From contig JALSOA010000028.1 in NCBI GenBank assembly GCA_026986725.1, positions 1 to 54,835 of the forward strand: a DNA stretch of 54,835 nucleotides, given 5' to 3'. The position numbers and the translations under genes were made by a program. Positions 35,212 to 44,135 of the stretch are shown here, piece by piece. The notes beneath the pieces were generated by a model. That model was given only the letters and a program-made list of their open reading frames with translations, ran no database searches and was not told the origin of the DNA. This DNA is from Acidobacteriota bacterium. Its GTDB lineage: Bacteria; Acidobacteriota; Holophagae; Thermotomaculales; Thermotomaculaceae. The first letter of the stretch is position 1; each line of letters starts with the position of its first letter.

Positions 35212-36664
35212 CTTTTAATGGTTCAAAAAACTCTCTTAAATTTGTTTTTGTTTTAACTTTAACAAGTGACCCGTTTTTTAAAATTGTAAAGAGTGAATTA
35301 TCCTTTTTTATCCTCTCAAGGAGTTCAAGTTCGAACTGTTTTTTGTCTTTTTTCTTTGTCAGATTTGATAACCTTGCAAGCCTGAATGCCTCGATCATCT
35401 CACCTGTTTTAAGGCTTCTGTTCCAGGGGTAGAATGAGGAGCCTTTTGTTAAAAGAGGGGAAGTTTTTTCAAAAACACCCCTATCCTCGAACCCTTTTAT
35501 CCCTGGTACAGGATAGAAGGGGGATATGCCTGTAATACATGGCAAATTTTTAAGAAAAATGAGGGTTGATATGGTGTTTTCAAATGAATCGTTTTTTAGC
35601 CCTGAGATGAAGTACACTATTGATTTTGTGCCATATTTTTTTATTGTGTGAAGTATCTCGGTGAGTTTTTCAATGCTTAAAGGTCTTTTGTTCTCTTTTA
35701 AGATTTCAGATTTAATGCTGCCAATTGATAGATTGAAGTGGGATATACCATGCCTTATGAGTTTTGCCACCAGGGAATCGTTTAAAAAGAGGTAATCTAT
35801 ACCGTTTTCAAAGGAGAAGGTTGAATTGGGGAAGTATTTTTTTAATAATTTTAATACCTCTATCAGATAATCCTTGTCCAAAAGTATGTTATCGTCTTCA
35901 AAATTGAAGTGTACTGCTGAGTTTGTGGAATATTGTTTGAATTCTCTTTCGACACTTTCCAGTTTCACAGTCCTGAAGTTTCTCCCCTGAATTAAAAAGT
36001 TTGAGCAGAAAGCGCAATTTTTAGGGCAACCTCTGGACAAGATGGTTGAAAAGTGGGTTTGACCTTTTATCTTTATTGTTTTGACTATTTTAAATTCAAT
36101 GTTGTTTTTATCAGTTTTTCTATTGGTTCTTATGGTTCCGCTTGTTTTCCCCTCAATAGCCTTAAACAGGTCATCTTTTAGACATTCAATCTCTCCGCAC
36201 AGCAGGGTATCAAAGATTCCAGTTTTTTCAAAGTATTCCGGGAAGCAGGTCACACCGCTTCCCCCTGCAATAAAAGGTAATTTCTTGAAACAATCCCTTA
36301 ATTTTTTTGAAAAGTCAATAAACTCTTGAGAATATGCAAATGCAAACAGTGATAAAATTACAGCATCGGGGGAAAATTCTTTTATAAGTCTCAGGCATTT
36401 ATCAAAAGAATACCCGAACCGTTTGTATGAGGAAAAAAAAGCGATGGGTCCTCTTTCATCAGGGATGATGTTATTTTCGAGATAATACAGTTCTTTGGGT
36501 AATGATATAACCCTGCTTTTTTTATTCGGGAAGTCAAAAAGCGTAGTGATATATCCCTTCTCTTCAATTATCTTTTTGACAATCCATGCCCCCAAAAATG
36601 CCCCCCTGTGGGGAGTGTAGTAAAAGTCTGTAATTGGGGGAATGACAATTGCTACTTTCTTCAT
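35201..36664 (-). CDS. B12-binding-domain radical SAM protein
   Basis: A 487-residue protein. The N-terminal Rossmann-like cobalamin-binding domain (KVAIVIPPITDFYYTPHRGAFLGAWIVKKI..) lacks an obvious DxHxxG. The radical SAM domain has the cluster motif SRGCPKNCAFCSNF (CxxxCxxC, near residues 214-222). Then HFNFEDDNILLDKDYLIEVL and LSIGS follow. The C-terminus after about residue 385 is unassigned. Such enzymes methylate or rearrange unactivated carbons, for example in lipids or cofactors. It is coupled to rsgA (4-nt overlap) and convergently overlaps the preceding gene by 11 nt. The substrate is unknown. Confidence 0.85.
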   Translation of the reverse strand: MKKVAIVIPPITDFYYTPHRGAFLGAWIVKKIIEEKGYITTLFDFPNKKSRVISLPKELYYLENNIIPDERGPIAFFSSYKRFGYSFDKCLRLIKEFSPDAVILSLFAFAYSQEFIDFSKKLRDCFKKLPFIAGGSGVTCFPEYFEKTGIFDTLLCGEIECLKDDLFKAIEGKTSGTIRTNRKTDKNNIEFKIVKTIKIKGQTHFSTILSRGCPKNCAFCSNFLIQGRNFRTVKLESVEREFKQYSTNSAVHFNFEDDNILLDKDYLIEVLKLLKKYFPNSTFSFENGIDYLFLNDSLVAKLIRHGISHFNLSIGSIKSEILKENKRPLSIEKLTEILHTIKKYGTKSIVYFISGLKNDSFENTISTLIFLKNLPCITGISPFYPVPGIKGFEDRGVFEKTSPLLTKGSSFYPWNRSLKTGEMIEAFRLARLSNLTKKKDKKQFELELLERIKKDNSLFTILKNGSLVKVKTKTNLREFFEPLKVTL

Positions 36665-37566
36665 TTAATCTTGCTTATGTTTACTCCAAAATCCTCTTCA
36701 AGAATCTTTAAATAAGAGTTGTACCTTTCTTTTGAGATATCACCATTCTCCAATGCCTCTTTAACCCCGCATTGTGGCTCGGTTATATGCATACAGTCGT
36801 TGAACTTGCAGGAGTAATCTGCAAATTCCCTGAAAAAACCGGATAATTCCCCTGCATCCATAATATATGATAGGTCAACCTTTGAAAATCCCGGTGTATC
36901 CCCTATAAAAGAGTTTTCACCAAACGGTATAAGCCTTGCCCCCACTGTGGTATGCCTTCCCCTTTTTGTTTTTTTGCTTACCTCCTGTGTTTTAATTTCA
37001 ATCCCGGTAATGGTGGTTATCAAAGATGATTTCCCAACCCCCGATGCCCCTGCAAATACGCATATATTATCGTGGAGGAAATGTATCAAATCTTCAATAT
37101 TTTTTTTATCCTTTGCAGAAACCTTTAAAACAGAATATCCTGCATTTGTGTAAATTGTTTCCCACTTCTTTAGTTCCTTTTTGTCCTCTTCACTTTCAAG
37201 AAGGTCTATTTTGTTGAAAACAATTACAGGCTCAACCTGATAGTAATCGTATGCAACAAGGAGTTTGTCAAGCATACCTGTATTTAAGGGGGGATTTTTG
37301 ATGGTTGTTATTAGCAACACCTTGTCAACATTTGCTATTTTAGGCCTGAACAATTGGTTTTTTCTTGGAAGTATCTCCTCAATAATTATTTTTTTATCCT
37401 CTGTTAATTCCCCTTTAAAGTAATCCCCCACAAATATCTTTTTCATCTTTTTCTTTATAAGGCTTCCCCTTGCATAGGCAAGGTATCTTTCTTTCAATTC
37501 GGGGATATATCCGAAAGTGCCAAGCCCCTCTTTTGAAATTATTATCCCCCTGTACTCTTTGCCCAT
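36661..37566 (-). CDS. rsgA: ribosome small-subunit-dependent GTPase RsgA
   Basis: A 301-residue circularly permuted GTPase. N-terminal OB domain, then G4 FNKIDLL, G1 GASGVGKSSLITTITG, TTVGARLIPFG and G3 DTPGFSKVDL in the permuted order. The C-terminal zinc site is CKFNDCMH..CGV. It helps 30S maturation by releasing factors from the decoding region. It is the first gene of a two-gene minus-strand unit. Confidence 0.96.
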   Translation of the reverse strand: MGKEYRGIIISKEGLGTFGYIPELKERYLAYARGSLIKKKMKKIFVGDYFKGELTEDKKIIIEEILPRKNQLFRPKIANVDKVLLITTIKNPPLNTGMLDKLLVAYDYYQVEPVIVFNKIDLLESEEDKKELKKWETIYTNAGYSVLKVSAKDKKNIEDLIHFLHDNICVFAGASGVGKSSLITTITGIEIKTQEVSKKTKRGRHTTVGARLIPFGENSFIGDTPGFSKVDLSYIMDAGELSGFFREFADYSCKFNDCMHITEPQCGVKEALENGDISKERYNSYLKILEEDFGVNISKIK

Positions 37567-37594
37567 ACAACCTCCGTTAAACTTTCATTTTAAT

Positions 37595-37622
37595 AATCTA
37601 AAATTAAACTATCATAAGTCAA
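37595..37622 (-). promoter_or_regulatory. possible promoter of the rsgA unit
   Basis: Minus-strand TTGACT (37622-37617), 16-bp spacer, TAGATT (37600-37595). The -10 is a weak match. It is divergent from tatA. Confidence 0.4.
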
Positions 37623-37686
37623 ATTTTAATTTGCTTTTTTTCATTGTGCTACAATTGAATGGAAGTTTTTGGAAAAGGAGTATGCT

Positions 37687-37869
37687 ATGAACATTGGAAT
37701 GGGCGAAGCTTTACTATTACTCCTCATACTTTTCCTCCTTTTTGGCGGGAAGAAGTTGCCGGAGCTTGCAGAGGGGCTGGGAAAGGCGGTGAAAAATTTT
37801 AGAAAGGCTGCAATGGAGGATGAAGAGGATGAAAAAAAGCCGAAATCAGAGGGCGACAAAAAAGAATAA
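37687..37869 (+). CDS. tatA: Sec-independent translocase protein TatA
   Basis: A 60-residue protein. An N-terminal membrane helix (EALLLLLILFLLFGGKKLPELA) with the FG-K-LPEL hinge, an amphipathic helix (GLGKAVKNFRKAA) and an acidic/basic tail. TatA polymerises to open the passage for folded Tat substrates. ATG 37687 has AAGGAG at 37674-37679. It opens the tatABC operon. Confidence 0.95.
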   Translation: MNIGMGEALLLLLILFLLFGGKKLPELAEGLGKAVKNFRKAAMEDEEDEKKPKSEGDKKE

Positions 37870-37872
37870 AAA

Positions 37873-38196
37873 ATGTTTGGGATTGGGTTTGGTGAGTTAG
37901 TTTTATTACTTGTACTTGCTTTAATTATATTTGGACCTGAGAAACTTCCGGAGGTGGCAAAAACTCTGGGTAAGTATTACAGACAGTTTAAGGATTACAC
38001 GGATACATTGAAAGAGACTGTTGAAAGGGAATTGAATTTAGAGGAATTAAAAAGAATAAATGATATTCCGGAAGACATAAAGAATATTGTTCTTCCCTCC
38101 GAAGAGGTTGAAAAAAGAAAAAGGGAAGTGCTTGAAAAACTGAAAAAGAAAAGGGAAGAAGTTTCCGGCCACAATGATGATGAAGGTGTAAGATGA
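37873..38196 (+). CDS. tatB: Sec-independent translocase protein TatB
   Basis: A 107-residue TatA/B-family protein: MFGIGFGELVLLLVLALIIFGPEKLPEVAKTLG, then a longer amphipathic and helical region (FKDYTDTLKETVERELNLEELKRI). The F-G-x-x-E-L start with the FGPxKLPE hinge and extended charged tail are typical of TatB, the receptor partner of TatC. It starts 3 bases after tatA and overlaps tatC by 4 nt. Confidence 0.9.
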   Translation: MFGIGFGELVLLLVLALIIFGPEKLPEVAKTLGKYYRQFKDYTDTLKETVERELNLEELKRINDIPEDIKNIVLPSEEVEKRKREVLEKLKKKREEVSGHNDDEGVR

Positions 38197-38933
38197 ATGA
38201 AAGCAGAGATGAGAGACCTGTTCAGAGTTTTTTTGAACACCTTTTCGAGTTGAGAAAAAGGCTTGTTTACAGCATAGGTTATTTAATTGCAGGGTTTGTT
38301 GTTGCATATATCTTCCACAAAAAGATATTCCACCTTGTGGCTCTTCCCCTGCTTCAACTTGCACCAAAGCAGTACAAAAGCATATTTGCTTTTCACCATT
38401 TAAGCGAGCCTTTTTTCACCTATTTAAGGCTTTCTTTTTATGCAGGGATTTTTATGGCCTCTCCCTTTATCCTTCACCAACTATGGCTTTTTATATCTCC
38501 TGCACTTTACAAAGAGGAAAAAAGATACGCTATTCCATTTATCTTTTTTTCAACCATGCTTTTTCTGGCGGGAGGTGCATTCGGTTATTTTATAGGCTTG
38601 AAGTATATGATTTCCTTTTTTTTAAGTGAGGCAAAAGGCCTTGTCCCTGTCCTTACAATGGAGGGATATTTTTCCCTTGCCACAACGGTTATTGTAGGTA
38701 TGGGCATAGTTTTTGAAACCCCTATCCTTATTTTGTTTCTATCACTTATGGGGCTTGTTGATTATAAATTCCTTATATCCAAGTTTAAGTATGCAATCTT
38801 TATTGTATTTTTAATTGCAGCAATTGTAACTCCATCCGGTGACCCCATTACTCAGACTGTTTTTGCCGTTCCAATGCTGCTGCTTTACATACTCGGAATT
38901 TTAGTTGCTTATCTCTTTGGGGCAAAAGAGTAA
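38193..38933 (+). CDS. tatC: Sec-independent translocase protein TatC
   Basis: A 246-residue membrane protein with six helices. Conserved blocks are FFEHLFELRKRLVYSIGYL (N-terminal signal-peptide receptor face), SEPFFTYLRLSFYAGIFMASPFILHQLWLFISPALYKEEKR, and ATVIVGMGIVFETPILI. It recognises twin-arginine signal peptides. Confidence 0.97.
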   Translation: MNESRDERPVQSFFEHLFELRKRLVYSIGYLIAGFVVAYIFHKKIFHLVALPLLQLAPKQYKSIFAFHHLSEPFFTYLRLSFYAGIFMASPFILHQLWLFISPALYKEEKRYAIPFIFFSTMLFLAGGAFGYFIGLKYMISFFLSEAKGLVPVLTMEGYFSLATTVIVGMGIVFETPILILFLSLMGLVDYKFLISKFKYAIFIVFLIAAIVTPSGDPITQTVFAVPMLLLYILGILVAYLFGAKE

Positions 38934-38969
38934 AAACCATTTTTTTATTTTATTTTTGTGATTCCTGTT

Positions 38970-38996
38970 TTGAAAAACTTGATAAGGCTTTATAAT
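38970..38996 (+). promoter_or_regulatory. possible promoter of the nitroreductase-hslO unit
   Basis: TTGAAA (38970-38975) and TATAAT (38991-38996) with a 15-bp spacer, short for sigma-70. The -10 is perfect, 21 bases before the ATG at 39018. Confidence 0.4.
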
Positions 38997-39017
38997 AAAA
39001 CTTCGTGAGGGGGTTTT

Positions 39018-39524
39018 ATGGAGTTAAAAGATGCAATCTTCAATAGAAGAAGCATAAGGAAATACAGAAGTCAAAATGTTGAAAAGAATGTTTTAGTTGA
39101 ACTTGTAAAGTTCGGTATGTATGCTCCATCTGCAAGAAATACAAGAAGCTGGCACTTTTACATTATTTCAGACAGGGAGAAATTAAACGAAGTTGCTGAA
39201 AAACACCCCTATGCAAAGATGCTGAAATCTGCAGGTGCTGCAATTTTAGTTTGCGGGGATAAAAGCATTGAGCCAATGGAAGGCTATCTTGCTTTAAACT
39301 GTGCCAATGCCTGTGAAAACATAATGCTTGGGGCACTTGAATCTGGATTGGGCACATGCTGGATTGCCGTTTATCCGAGGGAAGAAAGAATAAAATTGAT
39401 TTCAGAGATCTTTTCCCTTCCAGAACATCATCTTCCGATTGCGTTGCTTGCCGTTGGCTATCCTGACGAAGAAAAGGGAATGCCTGAACGGTTTGAAGAA
39501 AATAAAATTACTTTTATTGAGTAA
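39018..39524 (+). CDS. nitroreductase-family FMN protein
   Basis: A 168-residue short nitroreductase. IFNRRSIRKYRSQNV (FMN phosphate contact), MYAPSARNTRSWHFYII, and GLGTCWIAVYPREER are the family signatures. It reduces a nitro or quinone-like substrate with NAD(P)H, often in anaerobes and in redox stress. The physiological substrate is unknown. It sits 31 bases before hslO. Confidence 0.92.
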   Translation: MELKDAIFNRRSIRKYRSQNVEKNVLVELVKFGMYAPSARNTRSWHFYIISDREKLNEVAEKHPYAKMLKSAGAAILVCGDKSIEPMEGYLALNCANACENIMLGALESGLGTCWIAVYPREERIKLISEIFSLPEHHLPIALLAVGYPDEEKGMPERFEENKITFIE

Positions 39525-39555
39525 GTTGCGGAAAATAGAAAAATAGAGGGCAATA

Positions 39556-40422
39556 ATGGATATTATTCAATTTTTTCTTTCTAAAAACGGGAAGTTCAGG
39601 TTTCTGTTTTGTGACACTTTGAATGTTGTAAACAGGGTAAGGAAAATACACAATATGAGTTACCCTGTCACAAATGCGGTTTCAAGGTTTATTACAGGGG
39701 CTGTTCTAATTTCCGGTAATCTGAAGAGCGGGGATGTGTTGGGTTGTTACCTTGATGTTAACGGCCCGATAGGGGGAATAAGGTGTGAAGCAAACTCATA
39801 CGGGCACATAAAATCTTACGCTATAAACCCCGATGCAGGTGTTGATGAGTTTGATAAAAACTATGTTATGGACTTAAACCAGCTTCTTGGTACAGGTATT
39901 CTCAATGTAACAAGAATTTTAAAAAGGGGAAAAACTCCCTTTACCTCAAATATTGAATACAATGGGGGCTCCCTTGCCCTTCTATTTGCAGAGTATTTGA
40001 AAAGGTCGGAGCAGATAAACAGCGCAATTTTTATTTCAAACTTTTTGAAACCTGACGGTTCTGTTGAAAAGTGCGGTGGTTTTCTTGTTCAGCCAATGCC
40101 TGATGCAACTGATAAAGAAGTTGAAAAAATGGAAAAAGAGATTGAAAAATTACCCCCTTTCAGTGAGGTTTTGAAAACAGTTGACAATTTAAATCAGGCG
40201 GCAATGCTTTTATTTCCGGATTACAAATTAAAACTTATAGGCGAAAGGCATATAGTTTTCAGGTGCACCTGCTCAAGGGATAAGGTTTTAAAGGTTTTAA
40301 AGGCTTTGAGCGAGGAAGAAAAGCAATCTTTGAAGTTAGAAGACAACACCTATAAGGTTGTATGCCAGTACTGCAAAAAGGAATACATTGTGAATGCACA
40401 AGAGGTGGAACAGGTTGAATAA
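39556..40422 (+). CDS. hslO: Hsp33-family redox-regulated chaperone
   Basis: A 288-residue protein. The C-terminal zinc site CTCSRDK..CQYCKK (CxC...CxxC) is the redox switch that activates Hsp33 under oxidation. The N-terminal fold includes TNAVSRFITGAVLISGNLKSGDVLGCYLDVNGPIGGIRCEANSYGHIKSYAI. It protects proteins under combined heat and oxidative stress. Expressed next to a nitroreductase, with no detectable terminator between them. Confidence 0.96.
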   Translation: MDIIQFFLSKNGKFRFLFCDTLNVVNRVRKIHNMSYPVTNAVSRFITGAVLISGNLKSGDVLGCYLDVNGPIGGIRCEANSYGHIKSYAINPDAGVDEFDKNYVMDLNQLLGTGILNVTRILKRGKTPFTSNIEYNGGSLALLFAEYLKRSEQINSAIFISNFLKPDGSVEKCGGFLVQPMPDATDKEVEKMEKEIEKLPPFSEVLKTVDNLNQAAMLLFPDYKLKLIGERHIVFRCTCSRDKVLKVLKALSEEEKQSLKLEDNTYKVVCQYCKKEYIVNAQEVEQVE

Positions 40423-40531
40423 GCGATACATTTTCAATCATCTGTTTCTTTACTTGTTGGTTCATTAAGGAATGCTTAAAAAGATAAGTTCAAAATGTTT
40501 TTCCCATTTATGGCCTTCAATTGCTAAAGCC

Positions 40532-40561
40532 TTGACTTTGTTTTAAACAAAGATATAGAAT
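40532..40561 (+). promoter_or_regulatory. possible por promoter with a 17-bp palindrome in its spacer
   Basis: TTGACT (40532-40537) is followed by TATAGA (40554-40559, 16-bp spacer) or TAGAAT (40556-40561, 18-bp). The spacer contains the palindrome CTTTGTTT-T-AAACAAAG (40536-40552), perfect over 8 bp arms. A DNA-binding regulator could block or remodel the promoter there. A second possible -10 (TATAAA, 40651-40656) lies nearer to the gene. Nothing else is seen in 40423-40668. Confidence 0.45.
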
Positions 40562-40668
40562 TGAAAAGGGAGTAATTCTCTCTAAAAAACTTTTGGATTA
40601 CTTTAAATTTGCATGTGCGTGAGTTTTAACTTGGCAAAATTTATGGTTGATATAAAAGAGGAGGAGAT

Positions 40669-42945
40669 ATGTTAGAGATCAGAGGACATGCCCGTGGCGG
40701 TCAGGGAATGGTTACCGCTTTTGAGATCCTTGCCAAAATATTTGGGCAAATGGAAGGCTATTATGTGCAGGCCTTCCCTGCATTTGGGGTTGAAAGGACA
40801 GGAGCACCAATTCAGGCTTTTTTAAGAGTTTCGAGAACCCCAATCCTCAATAGGAGCAAAATTTACACTCCTGACCTTATTGTGGTGTTTGACGAAACAC
40901 TGCTTGATCAGGTACCGATTTTTGACGGATTAGAGAAAAACGGTGCTGCGCTTTTAAACACGGAAAAACCAGTTGAAAGGTTTAAAAACTTCACTGAAAA
41001 CATTTTCACGGTTCCTGCAACAAGAATTTCCCTTGAAAAGGGGCTTGGAAGCAAAGCGCTTCCTATTGTTAACTCGGCAATGATAGGGGCAATTTTAAAG
41101 GTTATGGGAGAAAAACTTGACATTGCTGAAAAGATAATTGCAGACAATGTGCCGACAAAACCTGAGGAGAATGTTGAGGCTGCAAAAATGGCTTACGAGA
41201 ATGTTACAGGGCCTGATGAAACTTACACTTATATAGTTGATGCAATAAACTCCAACAAACCAAAGGTTATGAGCCTTTCTTTTGAAGAGAGAAGCAAACT
41301 TGAGAAAAAACACATTGAAGAAATACCAAGGTACCCTGAGTGGTACGGACCAATGTCAAAGAATAAAACCGGAAACTGGAGGGTGCTAACCCCCGAATAC
41401 CACACCAATGAAGCACCCTGCTCTTTAAATTGCCCTGCCGGAACAGCGGTCAGGGAATTTGTTAAACTTGCCGGTGAAAAGAGTTTTGAAGAGGGGTTTA
41501 AATTGATCCTTGAACACAACCCCTTTCCTGCAATATGTGGAAGGGTATGCCCCCATTACTGCGAGCAAAACTGCAATAGAAAAGAGTACGATGACAGCCT
41601 GAACATTGGTTCAATCGAAAGGTTTTTAGGGGACTGGATGAAGGATTACACCCCAACCCCTGTTGAAATCACAAATAAAGAAAAGATTGCAATTATAGGT
41701 AGCGGGCCTGCTGGCTTAACCGCTGCTTTGAGGTTGAGAAATGCAGGGTACAGTGTCACTGTTTTTGAAGCACTCCCAAAAGCAGGGGGAATGATGAGAG
41801 CGGGAATCCCAAAATTCAGGCTTCCAGATGAAGTGCTTGACAGAGAAATTAAAAGAATTGAAGCAAGCGGGGTTGAAATCATAACAAACAAAAAGGTGAG
41901 CGTAAAAGAGATTGAAAACGACTTTGACGCAGTCATTGTTGCTGTTGGTTCACACAAAGGGTACACAATGGGAATGGAAAATGAGGAGTTGGCCCTTGAC
42001 GGGATTGACTTTTTAAGAGAATTTAAACTGAACGAGAAAACATCGGGGATAAAAAAGGGAGATAAGGTTGCAATAATAGGTGGAGGAAACACAGCAATAG
42101 ATGTTTCAAGGACAGCATTGAGGCTTGGGGCGATTCCTACTGTTTATTACAGAAGGACAAGAAACGAGATGCCTGCAATACACATTGAGGTTGAAGAGGC
42201 AATTGAAGAGGGTGTGAACTTTGAGTTTCTCACTGCTCCAATAGCATTGAAGAAACTAAACGACAATGAGATTGAGGTAACCTTTATCAAGATGAAACTT
42301 GGGGAACCTGATTCCTCCGGAAGAAGAAGGCCAATTCCAATCAATGGCTCCGAATACACTGTCAGAGTCAACCATCTAATTAAAGCAATAGGTCAGGAAT
42401 ACGACGAATATGTATTCGGTGAGAAAATTAAAACCAAACAGGGGAGAATTGATTTTAACTCAAAAATTCCTGTATTCTGTGCAGGGGATATGGCATGGGG
42501 AGGTACTGTAGTTGAGGCAATTGGAAGCGGAAACCTTGTTGCAAAAGAGGTTGATGCTTTCTTGCAGAACAAACCCTATGATAAAAAGAGTGAGGTTTTG
42601 CACAGGGCTGTTACTCCAAAAGATATCAAGTTTGAATACTACCCTGCAACCCCCAGAATAAAAAACAAAACCCACTTTGACGAAAGCCTTTACATGAACT
42701 TTGAGGAGGTTGTTGAAGGCTTAAGCGAAGAAGAGGTTGTTAGAGAAAGTGGAAGGTGTCTGCACTGTGGAGATTGTTTTGAGTGTGGAAACTGCTTTAA
42801 CTTCTGTCCTGATGCGGCTATTTACCTTGATGAAAAAGGGAGGCTTAATATAAATTATGATTATTGCAAGGGCTGTGGTATCTGTTTTTTCGAATGCCCG
42901 TGCTCTGCAATTGATTTCACTTTAGGCGAGGTGGAAAATGACTGA
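40669..42945 (+). CDS. porG: pyruvate:ferredoxin oxidoreductase gamma subunit fused to GltD-like flavoprotein and ferredoxin (delta) domain
   Basis: A 758-residue triple fusion. Residues 1-185 are the PFOR gamma domain (RGHARGGQGMVTAFEILAKI). Residues 235-310 carry GltD-type Fe-S cysteines (APCSLNCPAGT, then ICGRVCPHYCEQNCNR). The FAD site IAIIGSGPAGLTAALRL is near 340 and the NAD(P) site VAIIGGGNTAIDVSR near 468. Residues 696-755 hold the two-cluster ferredoxin (CLHCGDCFECGNCFNFCP and CKGCGICFFECP). The gamma and delta parts belong to pyruvate oxidation. The inserted GltD-like module suggests electron transfer between ferredoxin-level clusters and NAD(P)H in one chain. It overlaps porA by 8 nt. 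Confidence 0.92.
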   Translation: MLEIRGHARGGQGMVTAFEILAKIFGQMEGYYVQAFPAFGVERTGAPIQAFLRVSRTPILNRSKIYTPDLIVVFDETLLDQVPIFDGLEKNGAALLNTEKPVERFKNFTENIFTVPATRISLEKGLGSKALPIVNSAMIGAILKVMGEKLDIAEKIIADNVPTKPEENVEAAKMAYENVTGPDETYTYIVDAINSNKPKVMSLSFEERSKLEKKHIEEIPRYPEWYGPMSKNKTGNWRVLTPEYHTNEAPCSLNCPAGTAVREFVKLAGEKSFEEGFKLILEHNPFPAICGRVCPHYCEQNCNRKEYDDSLNIGSIERFLGDWMKDYTPTPVEITNKEKIAIIGSGPAGLTAALRLRNAGYSVTVFEALPKAGGMMRAGIPKFRLPDEVLDREIKRIEASGVEIITNKKVSVKEIENDFDAVIVAVGSHKGYTMGMENEELALDGIDFLREFKLNEKTSGIKKGDKVAIIGGGNTAIDVSRTALRLGAIPTVYYRRTRNEMPAIHIEVEEAIEEGVNFEFLTAPIALKKLNDNEIEVTFIKMKLGEPDSSGRRRPIPINGSEYTVRVNHLIKAIGQEYDEYVFGEKIKTKQGRIDFNSKIPVFCAGDMAWGGTVVEAIGSGNLVAKEVDAFLQNKPYDKKSEVLHRAVTPKDIKFEYYPATPRIKNKTHFDESLYMNFEEVVEGLSEEEVVRESGRCLHCGDCFECGNCFNFCPDAAIYLDEKGRLNINYDYCKGCGICFFECPCSAIDFTLGEVEND

Positions 42946-44125
42946 TACAAGGACTTTAAATGAAAAGATCTCGTTTGAAAGGCATACCCCGAAAATATTA
43001 AAGGGGAACTTTGCTGCGTCTGAGGCAGCAAAACTATGCAAGGCAGGTTTCATACCTGCATACCCCATAACCCCACAGACCACCATTGTTGAAGAACTGT
43101 CAAGAAAGGTTGCAACTGGAGAAATGGATGCAACCTATGTAAATATGGACAGTGAGCACTCTGTTTTTGCTGCTGCAATGGGGGCGGCCATATCCGGGGA
43201 GAGGGTCTTTACTGCAACAAGCGGGCAGGGGCTTTTCTATGCACACGAGGTTCTGCACGCAATTGCCCATTTCCGACTTCCAATGGTTGTATGCAATGTG
43301 GGAAGACCGTCAATACCCTGGAATATCTGGGCGGATCAAAGCGATTCACTGGCACAGAGAGACACAGGCTGGATTCAACTTTACACAGAAACCTCTCAGG
43401 AGGTTCTTGATACTATTATTCAGGGATACATAATTACCGAAACCCTTGACATTCCGGTTATGGTTGTTTTAGATGCCTTTTATTTGAGCCATACCAGTGA
43501 AAATGTCTGGGTGCCTGAACAATCGCTTGTTGATGAATTTTTGCCTCCGAAAAAGAAAAAGGGGGTTGAAGTTGATGGATACAACCCAAAGGTTATAGGG
43601 GGACTTATTCCACCGGATCAATACGAAACATTTGAGTATGCGTGGTGGAAGGATGTGTTAAAGGTGGAAGACCTTGTTAACAGGGTTGGGAAGGAGTTTG
43701 GAGAAAAGTTTGGAAGAAGCTATCAGGCTGTCGAATCTGTAAACATAAATGAAAACACAAAAATTGTATTTGTAACAACATCAACCATAACAACAACGGT
43801 AAGGGGAATACTTGACACTCATCCTGAGGTAGGTATTTTAAAATTAAGGTTAATAAAACCATTTCCTGAGAAAAGTGTGGTTAAAGCATTAAGCATTGTG
43901 TCGGACGATACCGTAATTGCACCTATTGAGAGAAACTTTTTAGGGGGGAAAGAGGGTGCCATAATTCAGGAGATGAAGAGGGCGCTTTACGGAAAAAGAA
44001 ACTTCAAAATGTATGACATATATGCAGGGATGGGGGGCAAGGATGTGTCCCCGACCACTATTGAGAAAATGATTGAGAAAATAAACTCCAATCCGGATGA
44101 AGTTATCTGGATTGACTTTGATTAA
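42938..44125 (+). CDS. porA: pyruvate:ferredoxin oxidoreductase alpha subunit
   Basis: A 395-residue subunit. GNFAASEAAKLCKAGFIPAYPITPQTTIVEELSRKV (domain I), NMDSEHSVFAAAMGAAISGERVFTATSGQGLFYAHEVLHAIAHFRLPMV, NVGRPSIPWNIWADQSDSL. With the beta chain it binds TPP and pyruvate. The YPITPQT and W-N-I-W motifs favour pyruvate over 2-oxoglutarate or branched-chain acids. It overlaps the fusion subunit by 8 nt. Confidence 0.95.
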   Translation: MTDTRTLNEKISFERHTPKILKGNFAASEAAKLCKAGFIPAYPITPQTTIVEELSRKVATGEMDATYVNMDSEHSVFAAAMGAAISGERVFTATSGQGLFYAHEVLHAIAHFRLPMVVCNVGRPSIPWNIWADQSDSLAQRDTGWIQLYTETSQEVLDTIIQGYIITETLDIPVMVVLDAFYLSHTSENVWVPEQSLVDEFLPPKKKKGVEVDGYNPKVIGGLIPPDQYETFEYAWWKDVLKVEDLVNRVGKEFGEKFGRSYQAVESVNINENTKIVFVTTSTITTTVRGILDTHPEVGILKLRLIKPFPEKSVVKALSIVSDDTVIAPIERNFLGGKEGAIIQEMKRALYGKRNFKMYDIYAGMGGKDVSPTTIEKMIEKINSNPDEVIWIDFD

Positions 44126-44135
44126 GGAGGAGAGC

